Shown here: in pieces, positions 56,673-64,000 of the stretch
Position numbering within the stretch: the first letter of the stretch is position 1
Layout: every line of letters begins with the position of its first letter
Assembly: GCF_000576305.1 (NCBI RefSeq)
Contig: NZ_BAVZ01000017.1
Span: 28,184-92,183, forward strand
Length of the DNA stretch: 64,000 bases
Origin: Paenibacillus pini JCM 16418
GTDB taxonomy: Bacteria > Bacillota > Bacilli > Paenibacillales > Paenibacillaceae
Reading direction: 5' to 3'
Position numbers and translations under genes: made by a program
The notes under the pieces: model-generated
Told to the model about the DNA's origin: nothing
What the model saw: the letters and a program-made list of their open reading frames with translations, nothing else
Database searches by the model: none

Positions 56673-57959
56673 ATGAAACCGATAAAAGTTGGATTGCTTG
56701 GTCTGGGTACCGTGGGAACAGGGGTAGTACGGATTGTTGAAGGGCATCAAGAGGATTTGAGCAGTCAAGTAGGTTCTCCCATTGTCATTGAACGTATTGC
56801 CGTACAAAACATAGAGAAAGTCCGCAATATTTCTGTGGATCACAATAGGTTGACTGAGAATCCTTGGGATGTTATCCGCGATCCTGAAATTGATGTCATT
56901 GTCGAAGTTATGGGCGGAGTTGACCAGACTAAAGCTTATATTCTTGAAGCTCTGGAACGGGGCAAGCATATTGTTACTGCTAATAAGGATCTAATGGCTT
57001 TATATGGATCAGAAATCCTAGCGAAGGCACAGGAAAAGCAATGCGATGTTTTCTATGAAGCGAGTGTAGCTGGTGGTATTCCAATTATCCGCACATTAAT
57101 TGAAGGATTCTCATCTGATCGAATTTTAAAAATCATGGGAATTGTAAACGGTACTACCAACTTTATTTTGACGAAAATGAGCCAAGAAGGCGCTTCATAT
57201 AGTGATGTACTACAAGAAGCTCAGGAACTAGGCTATGCTGAATCCGATCCGACTTCTGATGTTGAGGGACTGGATGCTGCTCGTAAAATGGCAATCTTAA
57301 GTACCATCGGTTTCCGTTCAAATATTGAACTGCAAGATGTCAGTGTGCGCGGTATTTCGCAAGTAACTAAAGAAGATATAGCTTATGCCAAACGTCTTGG
57401 GTATGAAATGAAGCTATTGGGCATTGCAGATCGTTCGGATGATCATTTCAGCATCAGCGTTCAGCCAACGATGGTACGTAAGAGTCACCCAATCGCATCT
57501 GTAAATGGTGTATTCAATGCAGTTTATGTTTATGGTGAAGCTGTAGGTGAGACGATGTTCTATGGAGCAGGAGCTGGAGAAATGCCAACAGCAACCTCTG
57601 TAGTAGCGGATTTAATCGCTGTAATCAAGAACTTGAAGCTTGGTGTTAACGGGCTGAAAGCGATTGTGCCCTATAAGCCTAAGAAGCTGAAAAATGATGA
57701 GCAAATTGTTTATAAGAACTTTATCCTCTTGCATGTAGATGACAAAGCTGGCGTACTTGCCCGAATTACTCAAGTATTCGCTGAGTTCGGCGTAAGTTTG
57801 GAATCTGTTGTTCAACAGCCGAATGAACATAATCCAGAAGCAGAAATTATTATCGTTACTCATGATGCTGACAAGGCAAGTATGGATAAGGTGCTTCAGC
57901 ATTTTGAAGGATTGGAAGTTATTCGTCGCATTAAAAGTGTCTATCGCGTAGAAGGGTAA
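56673..57959 (+). CDS. hom: homoserine dehydrogenase
   Basis: 428 residues. The NAD(P) loop is VGLLGLGTVGTGVVRI, with EASVAGGIPIIRTLIEG, NGTTNFILTKM and TSDVEGLDAARKMAIL as family signatures. A C-terminal ACT domain (about 350-425) fits feedback by threonine. It makes homoserine for threonine and methionine. ATG 56673 is 7 bases after AGGAGGG. Confidence 0.96.
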   Translation: MKPIKVGLLGLGTVGTGVVRIVEGHQEDLSSQVGSPIVIERIAVQNIEKVRNISVDHNRLTENPWDVIRDPEIDVIVEVMGGVDQTKAYILEALERGKHIVTANKDLMALYGSEILAKAQEKQCDVFYEASVAGGIPIIRTLIEGFSSDRILKIMGIVNGTTNFILTKMSQEGASYSDVLQEAQELGYAESDPTSDVEGLDAARKMAILSTIGFRSNIELQDVSVRGISQVTKEDIAYAKRLGYEMKLLGIADRSDDHFSISVQPTMVRKSHPIASVNGVFNAVYVYGEAVGETMFYGAGAGEMPTATSVVADLIAVIKNLKLGVNGLKAIVPYKPKKLKNDEQIVYKNFILLHVDDKAGVLARITQVFAEFGVSLESVVQQPNEHNPEAEIIIVTHDADKASMDKVLQHFEGLEVIRRIKSVYRVEG

Positions 57960-58013
57960 CCACCCTTATTCAGTGCAATCATACCAGCCTATAATGAGAA
58001 GGAGTTATATATA

Positions 58014-59083
58014 ATGGCATACGAAGGATTAATTCAGACGTACAAATCTTATTTACCTGTGAACGAGAATACACCGTTTCTTACACTTAAGGAAGGAAAT
58101 ACACCCTTAATCCGCGCTGAGAACCTGTCCGAGGAGCTTGGACTTGATCTTTACTTCAAATATGAAGGGCTAAACCCAACGGTTCATTTAAAGACCGGGG
58201 TATGGTTATGGCTGTAGCCAAAGCAATTGAAGAAGGCAGCCGTACGATTATGTGTGCATCTACAGGTAATACCTCGGCTGCGGCAGCAGCTTACGCTGCG
58301 CGTGCTGGACTCAATTGTATTGTAATCATTCCTAATAATAATATTGCACTGGGTAAGCTAGCTCAGGCTATCATTTATGGTGCAAAGGTTATCGCGATTG
58401 AAGGTAACTTTGACCGGGCTCTAGAAATTGTTCGTGAAATTACAGCCAAACATCCTATTACACTAGTTAATTCGGTAAATCCTTACCGTATTGAAGGACA
58501 GAAGACAGCAGCTTTTGAAGTGATTGAACAACTGGGCAAAGCACCGGATGTACTTGCTATTCCTGTAGGAAATGCGGGTAACATTACTGCCTATTGGAAA
58601 GGATTCAAAGAATACCACGCTGCTGGTAAAATATCATCGCTTCCGCGTATGGTTGGTTTTGAAGCTGAAGGTGCCATGGCTATCGTACGTGGAGAACCTA
58701 TTGTTGAGCCAGAAACGGTTGCAACTGCTATTCGCATTGGTAACCCAGCAAGCTGGAAGACAGCAGTTGAAGCTGCTGAGGAATCTGGTGGACAAATTAA
58801 CTATGTGACAGATGAAGAAATCCTGAGTGCTTATCGCACGATTGCGTCACGTGAAGGTATTTTTGCAGAACCAGCATCCGCTGCTTCAATTGCCGGTGTA
58901 TATAAATTGAAACGTGAAGGATATTTTAAGGGCGGTGAAACGGTCGTATGCGTTTTGACTGGGCACGGTCTGAAGGATCCAAACATTGCGATCAGTACAG
59001 TTAATGCACAGCCTTTGGTCGTGGCAGATAATGAAAAAGCCGTTATGGAGGCCATTGCGAAGCTGGAAGAGGAGCAAGTATGA
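58014..59083 (+). CDS. thrC: threonine synthase (frameshifted)
   Basis: The break is at GG 58181-58182. With a third G the text reads GLNPTGSFKDRGMVMAVAKA, restoring the PLP lysine motif SFKDRG, and the total is 356 residues. Further motifs are CASTGNTSAAAAAYAARAG and VPVGNAGNITAYWKGF-like text. It converts phosphohomoserine to threonine. Its end overlaps thrB by four bases (ATGA). The break falls within the active-site motif, so no functional product comes from the sequence as written. Confidence 0.94.
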
Positions 59084-60048
59084 TTCTAGAGGATGGCGTA
59101 CGAGTGCGTATTCCAGCAAGCACGGCCAATCTGGGCCCAGGCTTTGATACACTAGGAATGGCGCTTTCACTTTATGCATGGATTGAAATGAAGCAAGCGG
59201 AGAAGACGGTCTTTCATCTCCATGGGGATCAGATGAGTGGTATTCCTGAAGATAAGAGTAATTTGATATATAAAGTAGCCCAGTTAGTATTTGTTGAAGC
59301 GGGTGTATCGGTTCCCGAATTAGAAATTTCAATGTATTCGGATATTCCCCTGACACGTGGCCTTGGTAGTAGTGCTTCTGCAATAGTAGGTGGACTTGCA
59401 GCAGCCAATGCACTGATCGGGTCTCCACTCTCTAACGAGAAGCTTTTCGATATGGCAGCCCGTCTAGAGGATCATCCTGACAACGTTGGTGCCTCCCTGT
59501 TTGGGGGGGTTATTACAGCGACTTGGGATGGTACACATACTGAACATATTCGAATCGAACCTCACTCTGATTTGGAAGTGCTCGTAGTCATACCAGAGTT
59601 TCAATTGGCCACATCTGCAGCCAGAAGAGTGCTTCCAGACCAAATTAGCCGCCAAGATGCCGTATATAATATAAGCAGATCGTCTTTGCTCGTAGCAGCA
59701 TTGTCTTCTGGGAAGTTGGAATATCTTCGAACAGCTATGTCTGATCGGCTTCATCAGCCTTACCGGGCATCACTTGTACCAGGAATGTCCGAAATTCTTC
59801 AGGATGCAGTTAATCATGGCGCGCTTGGGGTCGCTTTAAGCGGAGCAGGGCCTACCCTATTAGCTTTAGTTAATCGCAATGAAGCAAAGAAGCATGAACT
59901 GGAGCACTATTTATTGAATACGATGAAGACACATGGCATTGAAGCATCTACGAAGTGGCTCAAACCGTCAATTAAGGGCGTTGAGGTTATCGGTGGAACG
60001 CAGCCAGAGTCATTCTTGGATATGATAAAAGGAGAAGTTATATCATGA
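59080..60048 (+). CDS. thrB: homoserine kinase
   Basis: 322 residues, GHMP kinase fold. VRIPASTANLGPGFDTLGMA at the start and the ATP loop PLTRGLGSSASAIVGG are typical. It phosphorylates homoserine for ThrC. It overlaps thrC and pheA by four bases each (ATGA), so translation is coupled throughout. Confidence 0.96.
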   Translation: MILEDGVRVRIPASTANLGPGFDTLGMALSLYAWIEMKQAEKTVFHLHGDQMSGIPEDKSNLIYKVAQLVFVEAGVSVPELEISMYSDIPLTRGLGSSASAIVGGLAAANALIGSPLSNEKLFDMAARLEDHPDNVGASLFGGVITATWDGTHTEHIRIEPHSDLEVLVVIPEFQLATSAARRVLPDQISRQDAVYNISRSSLLVAALSSGKLEYLRTAMSDRLHQPYRASLVPGMSEILQDAVNHGALGVALSGAGPTLLALVNRNEAKKHELEHYLLNTMKTHGIEASTKWLKPSIKGVEVIGGTQPESFLDMIKGEVIS

Positions 60049-60950
60049 AACGAATCGCATTACTGCCGGAAGGATCGGTTTCTCACGAGGCGCTCCTATA
60101 TCTGTTTGGAGATGAACCGGTTGAACTGTTGTATTACAAGTTGATATCGGATGTGTTTCTTTCGACGGTACAGGGGAAGAGCGATTATAGTGTCATCCCT
60201 ATCGAGAATACAATTGAAGGCTCGGTCAGCTTGCATATGGACTGGCTAGTAAATGAAGTGGATATTCCAATGCAGGTAGAGTGGGTGTATCCATCTATTC
60301 AGAACCTCATTGGTGATCGCGCGGAATTCCAGACGGAAACCGGTGAGCTGGATTTCAGTTTGATCCGTAAAATCATTTCACATCCCGTGGCCTCAGCCCA
60401 GTGCCAGCAGTTCATTCGTGAGCACGCTCCGCAAGCGGAAATGGAGAACGCAGGTAGTACGACAGAAGCAGTCAGTATTGTCAAAAGCAATCCAGGTAAG
60501 GGATGGGCGGCTATTGGAACGCTACTAGGCGCAGCAACACATCAACTAGATGTGCTAGCGAAGCGGGTAACGGATCATAACAATAATTTCACTCGATTTG
60601 TACTGATTGGCAAAGATTCTATGCCACAGCTACTTGAGAAAGATAATGTGATGAAGACTAGTATACTCGTGACTCTTCCCGAAGACTTTGCAGGTGCACT
60701 GCATCAGGTGCTTGCTGCTTTTGCTTGGAGAAGGCTAAACTTGTCTCGCATTGAATCAAGACCTACGAAGAAGAAATTAGGCAGTTATTATTTTTATGTT
60801 GATGTGCAGGAATCCGTGGACTCCGTTCTCCTACCGGCAGCAATTGCTGAGATTGAAGCATTGGGTTGCCAAGTACGTATTTTGGGTTCGTATCCTAGCT
60901 TTACGTACAAAGATCCTGAACAGAATGAGATTAATTCGGAGGTGCAGTAA
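60045..60950 (+). CDS. pheA: prephenate dehydratase
   Basis: 301 residues. The catalytic domain spans about 1-185 (IPIENTIEGSVSLHMDWLV, and AAIGTLLGAATHQLDVL). A C-terminal ACT domain contains LNLSRIESRPTKKKLG, the phenylalanine-binding ESRP motif, so feedback inhibition by phenylalanine is likely. It makes phenylpyruvate. Coupled to thrB, 3 bases before ilvE. Confidence 0.96.
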   Translation: MKRIALLPEGSVSHEALLYLFGDEPVELLYYKLISDVFLSTVQGKSDYSVIPIENTIEGSVSLHMDWLVNEVDIPMQVEWVYPSIQNLIGDRAEFQTETGELDFSLIRKIISHPVASAQCQQFIREHAPQAEMENAGSTTEAVSIVKSNPGKGWAAIGTLLGAATHQLDVLAKRVTDHNNNFTRFVLIGKDSMPQLLEKDNVMKTSILVTLPEDFAGALHQVLAAFAWRRLNLSRIESRPTKKKLGSYYFYVDVQESVDSVLLPAAIAEIEALGCQVRILGSYPSFTYKDPEQNEINSEVQ

Positions 60951-60953
60951 TAT

Positions 60954-61838
60954 ATGTCAGAGCAATGGATTTATCTTGATGGGGAATATGTAACAAAAGA
61001 AAATGCCAAAATTTCTGTTTTTGATCATGGTTTTTTATATGGAGATGGTATCTTTGAAGGTATCCGTATTTATGCGGGAAACATTTTTAAGTGTGACGAA
61101 CATTTGGATCGACTGTATGATTCAGCGAAATCGATTGATCTAGTTATTCCACTATCAAGTGAAGAATTACGTGAAGCTATGGCCGAAACGATCCGTCGTA
61201 ACGATATGCGTGATGGTTACATTCGTCTCATCGTGTCACGTGGAGTGGGTAACCTTGGCCTTGATCCAAGACGCTGTCCGAATCCTACGGTACTAATTAT
61301 TGTGGAACAACTTGCGATTTACTCGGAAGAAGCATACCAGAAGGGTCTAAAAGTCGTATCAGTGTCTCAGCGCCGTAATCTTCCAGATGCGCTGAATCCA
61401 AAGATCAAATCACTTAATTACTTAAATAACATTCTCGTTAAAATTCAGTCTAATTTAGCAGAAGCTGATGAGGCTATCATGATGAATGCCCAAGGTTATG
61501 TAACAGAGGGGTCGGGCGATAATATCTTCCTTGTCAAAAAAGGGGTTGTATATACGCCTCCATGCTACTTGGGCGCACTTGAAGGTATCACCCGTCTAGC
61601 TATCATTGAGTTGTGTGAGAAACTTGGCTTCAAACTTAAAGAAGAGCCATTCAGTATGCATGATGTATATATCGCAGATGAAGTCTTTTTCACAGGAACT
61701 GCTGCGGAGGTTATTGCTGCTCGTGAAATCGATGGCCGTGTAATTGGAGAGGGACATGCAGGTCCTATTACGCTTCAATTATTAGAAGAATTCCGTAGAA
61801 TCGTTAAAGAAGACGGTTTTAAAGTTTGGGAAGAGTAA
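60954..61838 (+). CDS. ilvE: branched-chain amino acid aminotransferase
   Basis: 294 residues, class IV PLP aminotransferase. VFDHGFLYGDGIFEGIRIY at the start, SLNYLNNILVKIQ next to the PLP region, and TEGSGDNIFLVKKG are typical. It carries out the last step for Val, Leu and Ile and may also act on phenylpyruvate from PheA next door. It ends the operon. Confidence 0.93.
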   Translation: MSEQWIYLDGEYVTKENAKISVFDHGFLYGDGIFEGIRIYAGNIFKCDEHLDRLYDSAKSIDLVIPLSSEELREAMAETIRRNDMRDGYIRLIVSRGVGNLGLDPRRCPNPTVLIIVEQLAIYSEEAYQKGLKVVSVSQRRNLPDALNPKIKSLNYLNNILVKIQSNLAEADEAIMMNAQGYVTEGSGDNIFLVKKGVVYTPPCYLGALEGITRLAIIELCEKLGFKLKEEPFSMHDVYIADEVFFTGTAAEVIAAREIDGRVIGEGHAGPITLQLLEEFRRIVKEDGFKVWEE

Positions 61839-61874
61839 GCAAATACCTTTTACGCTTAGTAAAAACATCAACAG

Positions 61875-61909
61875 ATCCTTTCATGTTCCGTCATGGAAGG
61901 ATTTTTTTT
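61875..61909 (+). terminator. terminator of the amino-acid operon
   Basis: ATCCTTTCATG (61875-61885) pairs with CATGGAAGGAT (61892-61902), one G-T pair, followed by TTTTTTT. Confidence 0.92.
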
Positions 61910-62005
61910 GTCTATAGGGATGTCATCCGCCTATCCTCTGCATAAGATGTAGTAACCAGAGCGGGAAATCGTTCCGCTTAGAAGAGTTTAGGAGGTTTAT
62001 GCCGC

Positions 62006-63613
62006 GTGAAAATACACATCGTAAAAAAGGGAGATACCTTATACGAGCTATCCAAAAAGTATAACGTTCCTTTGCAAACACTTATTGATGCTAATCCGCA
62101 ATTTTCAGATCCAAACGTACTAACCATCGGTCAGAAAGTCAAAATTCCTGCGGAAGCTACTCAGGTTCCTAGTAATAATGAGAACATAATTCATAAGCAT
62201 GTCGTTAATCAAGGAGATAGTCTTTGGAAGTTGTCGAAAGCATGGGGAGTTACGCTTAAGGATATGATTGAAGCGAATCCTCAGCTGAAGAATCCCAATG
62301 CTCTCCTCGTTGGAGAAGTGGTGAACATACCAAACACAGGATCTTCTTCGAACGAGAACTATGACAAAAACATACATGGCAACAAGACTTATACGGGCCC
62401 TAAAGAAAATACTGCACCTAAGGAAGAAATGACAGCGCCAAACGTGGCGCTCCCGAAACAACTTCCGGAAATCCCCAATTTGGCTCCATTGCCAAATGTA
62501 ATGCCTAACATGGTGATGCCGAACTTAGTAATGCCGAATCTGCCTCCAATGCCAAACATGGTGATGCCGGAGAATATAAAACCGAACATGGTGATGCCGG
62601 AGAATATAGGTCCAAACATGATGATGCCGGAGAATGTGAAACCAAACATGGAAATACCAGAGAATATAAGTCCGAACATGATGATGCCTGCTGTCGAAGC
62701 TCCTTATGGATGTGGGGAGCCGTGGCAACATGAAAATTCGCAACACCCATACGTGTCATATCCAGTTCCTGCACAGGTAGCTGGAACAATATCATCCATG
62801 CAATATGAGAAAACAACGTATTATCCTGGTATCGTGGAAAATTCGCATTACGAAAATTGTCAGCCAAACCTTTCTTGGGTGAGCCCTTATGCGCATGAAG
62901 GCCACCACGGTGAGAACCAACAGTATCCAGTGCAGTACGAACCGAATCAACAATTCCCTGTGCACTATGAACCAAACCAACAGTATCCAGTGCAGTATGA
63001 ACCAAACCAACAGTATCCAGTGCAGTATGAACCAAACCAACAATATCCAGTGCAGTACGAACCAAACCAACAATATCCAGTGCAATACGAACCGAATCAG
63101 CAATTTCCTGTTAGCTATGAACCGTTAAATACAGGCGCTTATTCATATAATCCATGTGGGTGTTCACAACCTGCTGCTACCTACTATGCTGGTGCGGACC
63201 CAATGTATTCCTATCCACATAATATGTATGCTCCGCAACAACATGTTTTATCAGAAAATGGTTGGTATCCTTCATCAATGCAAGGGTCAAATGAGCAACC
63301 GAATGTTTTATTCCAATCTGTTAATGAAAATGGACATCTTCATTGGGAGCGTTATAATCCTTTAACAGAACAACAGTCTTATGTGGAGCAAAATACAGCA
63401 GGGGATATAAGTGTAAATGCTGTGTCTGTTGCAAATAGAGATCCTAAGCCAGAGCCCATCATGGCATCAAACGATATATCTGAAAAAGAAATAAAGACGC
63501 TAAGTAATAATAAAGAAAAAGCCAATTCCACAAGATCAAGAACTTCTGCAAATAAGAAAGATAGAAAAAAAAGCTCAGGAAGCAAACGCCATAACCCTTG
63601 GATTAAGAACTAA
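62006..63613 (+). CDS. safA: SafA-like spore LysM protein with repeat-rich body
   Basis: 535 residues from GTG 62006, 10 bases after AGGAGG. Two LysM domains at about 1-48 (KIHIVKKGDTLYELSKKY) and 65-112 (KHVVNQGDSLWKLSKAWG) bind glycan. They are followed by a Met/Pro/Asn-rich repeat block and seven copies of a 10-residue Tyr/Gln/Pro repeat. The tail is basic (KKDRKKSSGSK). No signal peptide is present, as for SafA, which works in the mother-cell cytoplasm. SafA follows pheA and the nad genes in B. subtilis and recruits inner-coat proteins through SpoVID. Confidence 0.85.
   Translation: MKIHIVKKGDTLYELSKKYNVPLQTLIDANPQFSDPNVLTIGQKVKIPAEATQVPSNNENIIHKHVVNQGDSLWKLSKAWGVTLKDMIEANPQLKNPNALLVGEVVNIPNTGSSSNENYDKNIHGNKTYTGPKENTAPKEEMTAPNVALPKQLPEIPNLAPLPNVMPNMVMPNLVMPNLPPMPNMVMPENIKPNMVMPENIGPNMMMPENVKPNMEIPENISPNMMMPAVEAPYGCGEPWQHENSQHPYVSYPVPAQVAGTISSMQYEKTTYYPGIVENSHYENCQPNLSWVSPYAHEGHHGENQQYPVQYEPNQQFPVHYEPNQQYPVQYEPNQQYPVQYEPNQQYPVQYEPNQQYPVQYEPNQQFPVSYEPLNTGAYSYNPCGCSQPAATYYAGADPMYSYPHNMYAPQQHVLSENGWYPSSMQGSNEQPNVLFQSVNENGHLHWERYNPLTEQQSYVEQNTAGDISVNAVSVANRDPKPEPIMASNDISEKEIKTLSNNKEKANSTRSRTSANKKDRKKSSGSKRHNPWIKN
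62501..62691 (+). repeat. PNM-type coding repeats in safA
   Basis: Decamer-like units of the form PNMxMPENxx (PNMVMPENIK, PNMVMPENIG, PNMMMPENVK, PNMEIPENIS) follow shorter MPNL units. The DNA period is 30 bases. The residues are hydrophobic Met with Pro turns. Confidence 0.85.
62915..63124 (+). repeat. seven tandem 30-base coding repeats in safA
   Basis: Seven units of NQQ(Y/F)PV(Q/H/S)YEP cover 210 bases with no interruption. The central units are almost identical in DNA, so copy number may vary between strains or collapse in assembly. The tyrosine and glutamine content would suit cross-linking in the spore coat. Confidence 0.93.
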
Positions 63614-63629
63614 ATTTATGAATTGAAAG

Positions 63630-63665
63630 GCAGACCTACGATATATAATGTAGGCCTGCTTTTTA
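63630..63665 (+). terminator. terminator of safA
   Basis: GCAGACCTAC (63630-63639) pairs with GTAGGCCTGC (63650-63659), one G-T pair, followed by TTTTTA. Confidence 0.9.
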
Positions 63666-63734
63666 TTTAGATGTTATGAAGAATTACTAGAATGTCTACA
63701 TAAGAGACCTATAATATAAGTTTCAAAAAAATGC

Positions 63735-63764
63735 TTGCCAAATGAATTTCAATTATGATATATT
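63735..63764 (+). promoter_or_regulatory. first rRNA operon promoter
   Basis: TTGCCA (63735-63740), 18 bases, TATATT (63759-63764). It shares ATGATATATTATAAA with the second promoter. Confidence 0.75.
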
Positions 63765-63852
63765 ATAAATCCGGTCAAGAAAAAAACGTTCAAACAACGA
63801 CTTTTCTCGACAAGCTGATTGGAAAGAAATTAAAACTTCTCGAAAAAAAAGC

Positions 63853-63881
63853 TTGCATTAAACTGCCGGACATGATATATT
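63853..63881 (+). promoter_or_regulatory. second rRNA operon promoter
   Basis: TTGCAT (63853-63858), 17 bases, TATATT (63876-63881). The two start regions are 117 bases apart, a usual tandem rrn layout. Confidence 0.8.
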
Positions 63882-64000
63882 ATAAAAGTTGCTTCTGAGA
63901 CAAACTGGTAGCAACGAAAGAGAAATTGATCTTTGAAAACTGAACAACGAGTGAGTAAAGATTTTGCTTGCAAAATCTAAAGCGAGACCATTTGGTCCAT
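63882..64000 (+). promoter_or_regulatory. rRNA operon leader with boxA-like element
   Basis: TGATCTTTGAAAA (63927-63939) resembles the boxA antitermination element. An exact hairpin AGATTTTG CTTG CAAAATCT is at 63959-63978. The 16S rRNA gene itself is not reached. No ribosomal gene sequence is visible by the last base. Confidence 0.75.

Noticed and set aside
62505..63065. 186-codon - strand open frame with repeated peptides
   Set aside because: Its repeats mirror the safA DNA repeats; no start signal and the + frame has the LysM domains.
62915..63124. CRISPR-like regular repeats
   Set aside because: Units are directly adjacent without unique spacers and are in frame with a protein repeat.
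63882..64000. Start of 16S rRNA
   Set aside because: The usual 16S 5' text with AGAGTTTGATC is not reached before the window ends; only the leader is present.

Overview
The window looks like a chromosomal segment of a Paenibacillus-type endospore-forming Firmicute. Evidence for this is the moderate GC content, strong GGAGG ribosome binding sites with frequent TTG and GTG starts, sporulation genes (spoVID, spoIIB, spoIVFA, spoIVFB, spo0B, safA), a cleavable N-terminal extension on ribosomal protein L27 together with its protease Prp, and a gene order that largely follows the Bacillus subtilis block ysoA-tig-clpX-lonB-lonA-ysxC-hemAX..CDBL-spoVID-valS-folC-spoIIB-maf-radC-mreBCD-minCD-spoIVFAB-rplU-prp-rpmA-spo0B-obg-pheB-pheA..safA. 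Every protein gene is on the + strand; one tRNA is on the - strand. No mobile element, phage or CRISPR array was seen.

Layout. 1-8100: a LacI-type regulator, a secreted stalk/beta-propeller protein in line with pstS-pstC-pstA (no pstB follows), a FadR-type regulator with a CynX/NimT-type exporter, and tRNA-Arg(TCT). 8.3-19.2 kb: protein quality control (YsoA-like protein, trigger factor, ClpP, ClpX, LonB, LonA) with ispG inserted, then the ribosome-assembly GTPase YsxC. 19.4-21.4 kb: speD with a structured leader, between two unrecognised genes. 21.5-30.3 kb: a tetrapyrrole operon (hemA, hemX, a sirC-like gene, hemC, a cobA-hemD fusion, hemB, hemL) that can feed both heme and siroheme, with a pseudouridine synthase overlapping its end. 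30.4-44.9 kb: spore coat morphogen SpoVID, T-box-controlled valS-folC, murC, spoIIB, maf, radC, mreBCD and minCD, which together cover wall synthesis, cell shape and septum placement. 45.0-49.4 kb: a UPF0316 membrane protein and a four-gene OpuC-type osmoprotectant ABC importer, inserted where B. subtilis goes straight from minD to spoIVFA. 49.6-56.0 kb: SpoIVFA/FB, RNase G, L21-Prp-L27, Spo0B, Obg. 56.1-61.9 kb: an aspartate/aromatic/branched-chain amino-acid operon (pheB-hom-thrC-thrB-pheA-ilvE). 62-64 kb: a repeat-rich SafA-like spore LysM protein, then tandem promoters and the leader of an rRNA operon whose 16S gene lies beyond the window.

A striking property is that eleven genes are split by small frameshifts, including normally essential ones (mreB, mreC, obg, hemL). 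Nine are repaired by restoring one C or G inside a C or G run, and each repair gives a whole number of codons and a normal family length. I read these as sequencing or assembly errors rather than biology. I report those genes as single CDSs and list each break.

The best candidate for something undescribed is the 5' leader of speD (20186-20293). It can fold into a nested junction whose closing stem competes with a second helix that would cover the start of the ribosome binding site. Other points of interest are the pst operon with a beta-propeller gene ahead of it and no pstB, a 46-base perfect palindrome over the stop codon of the exporter gene, and a 14-base palindrome just upstream of the tig promoter.
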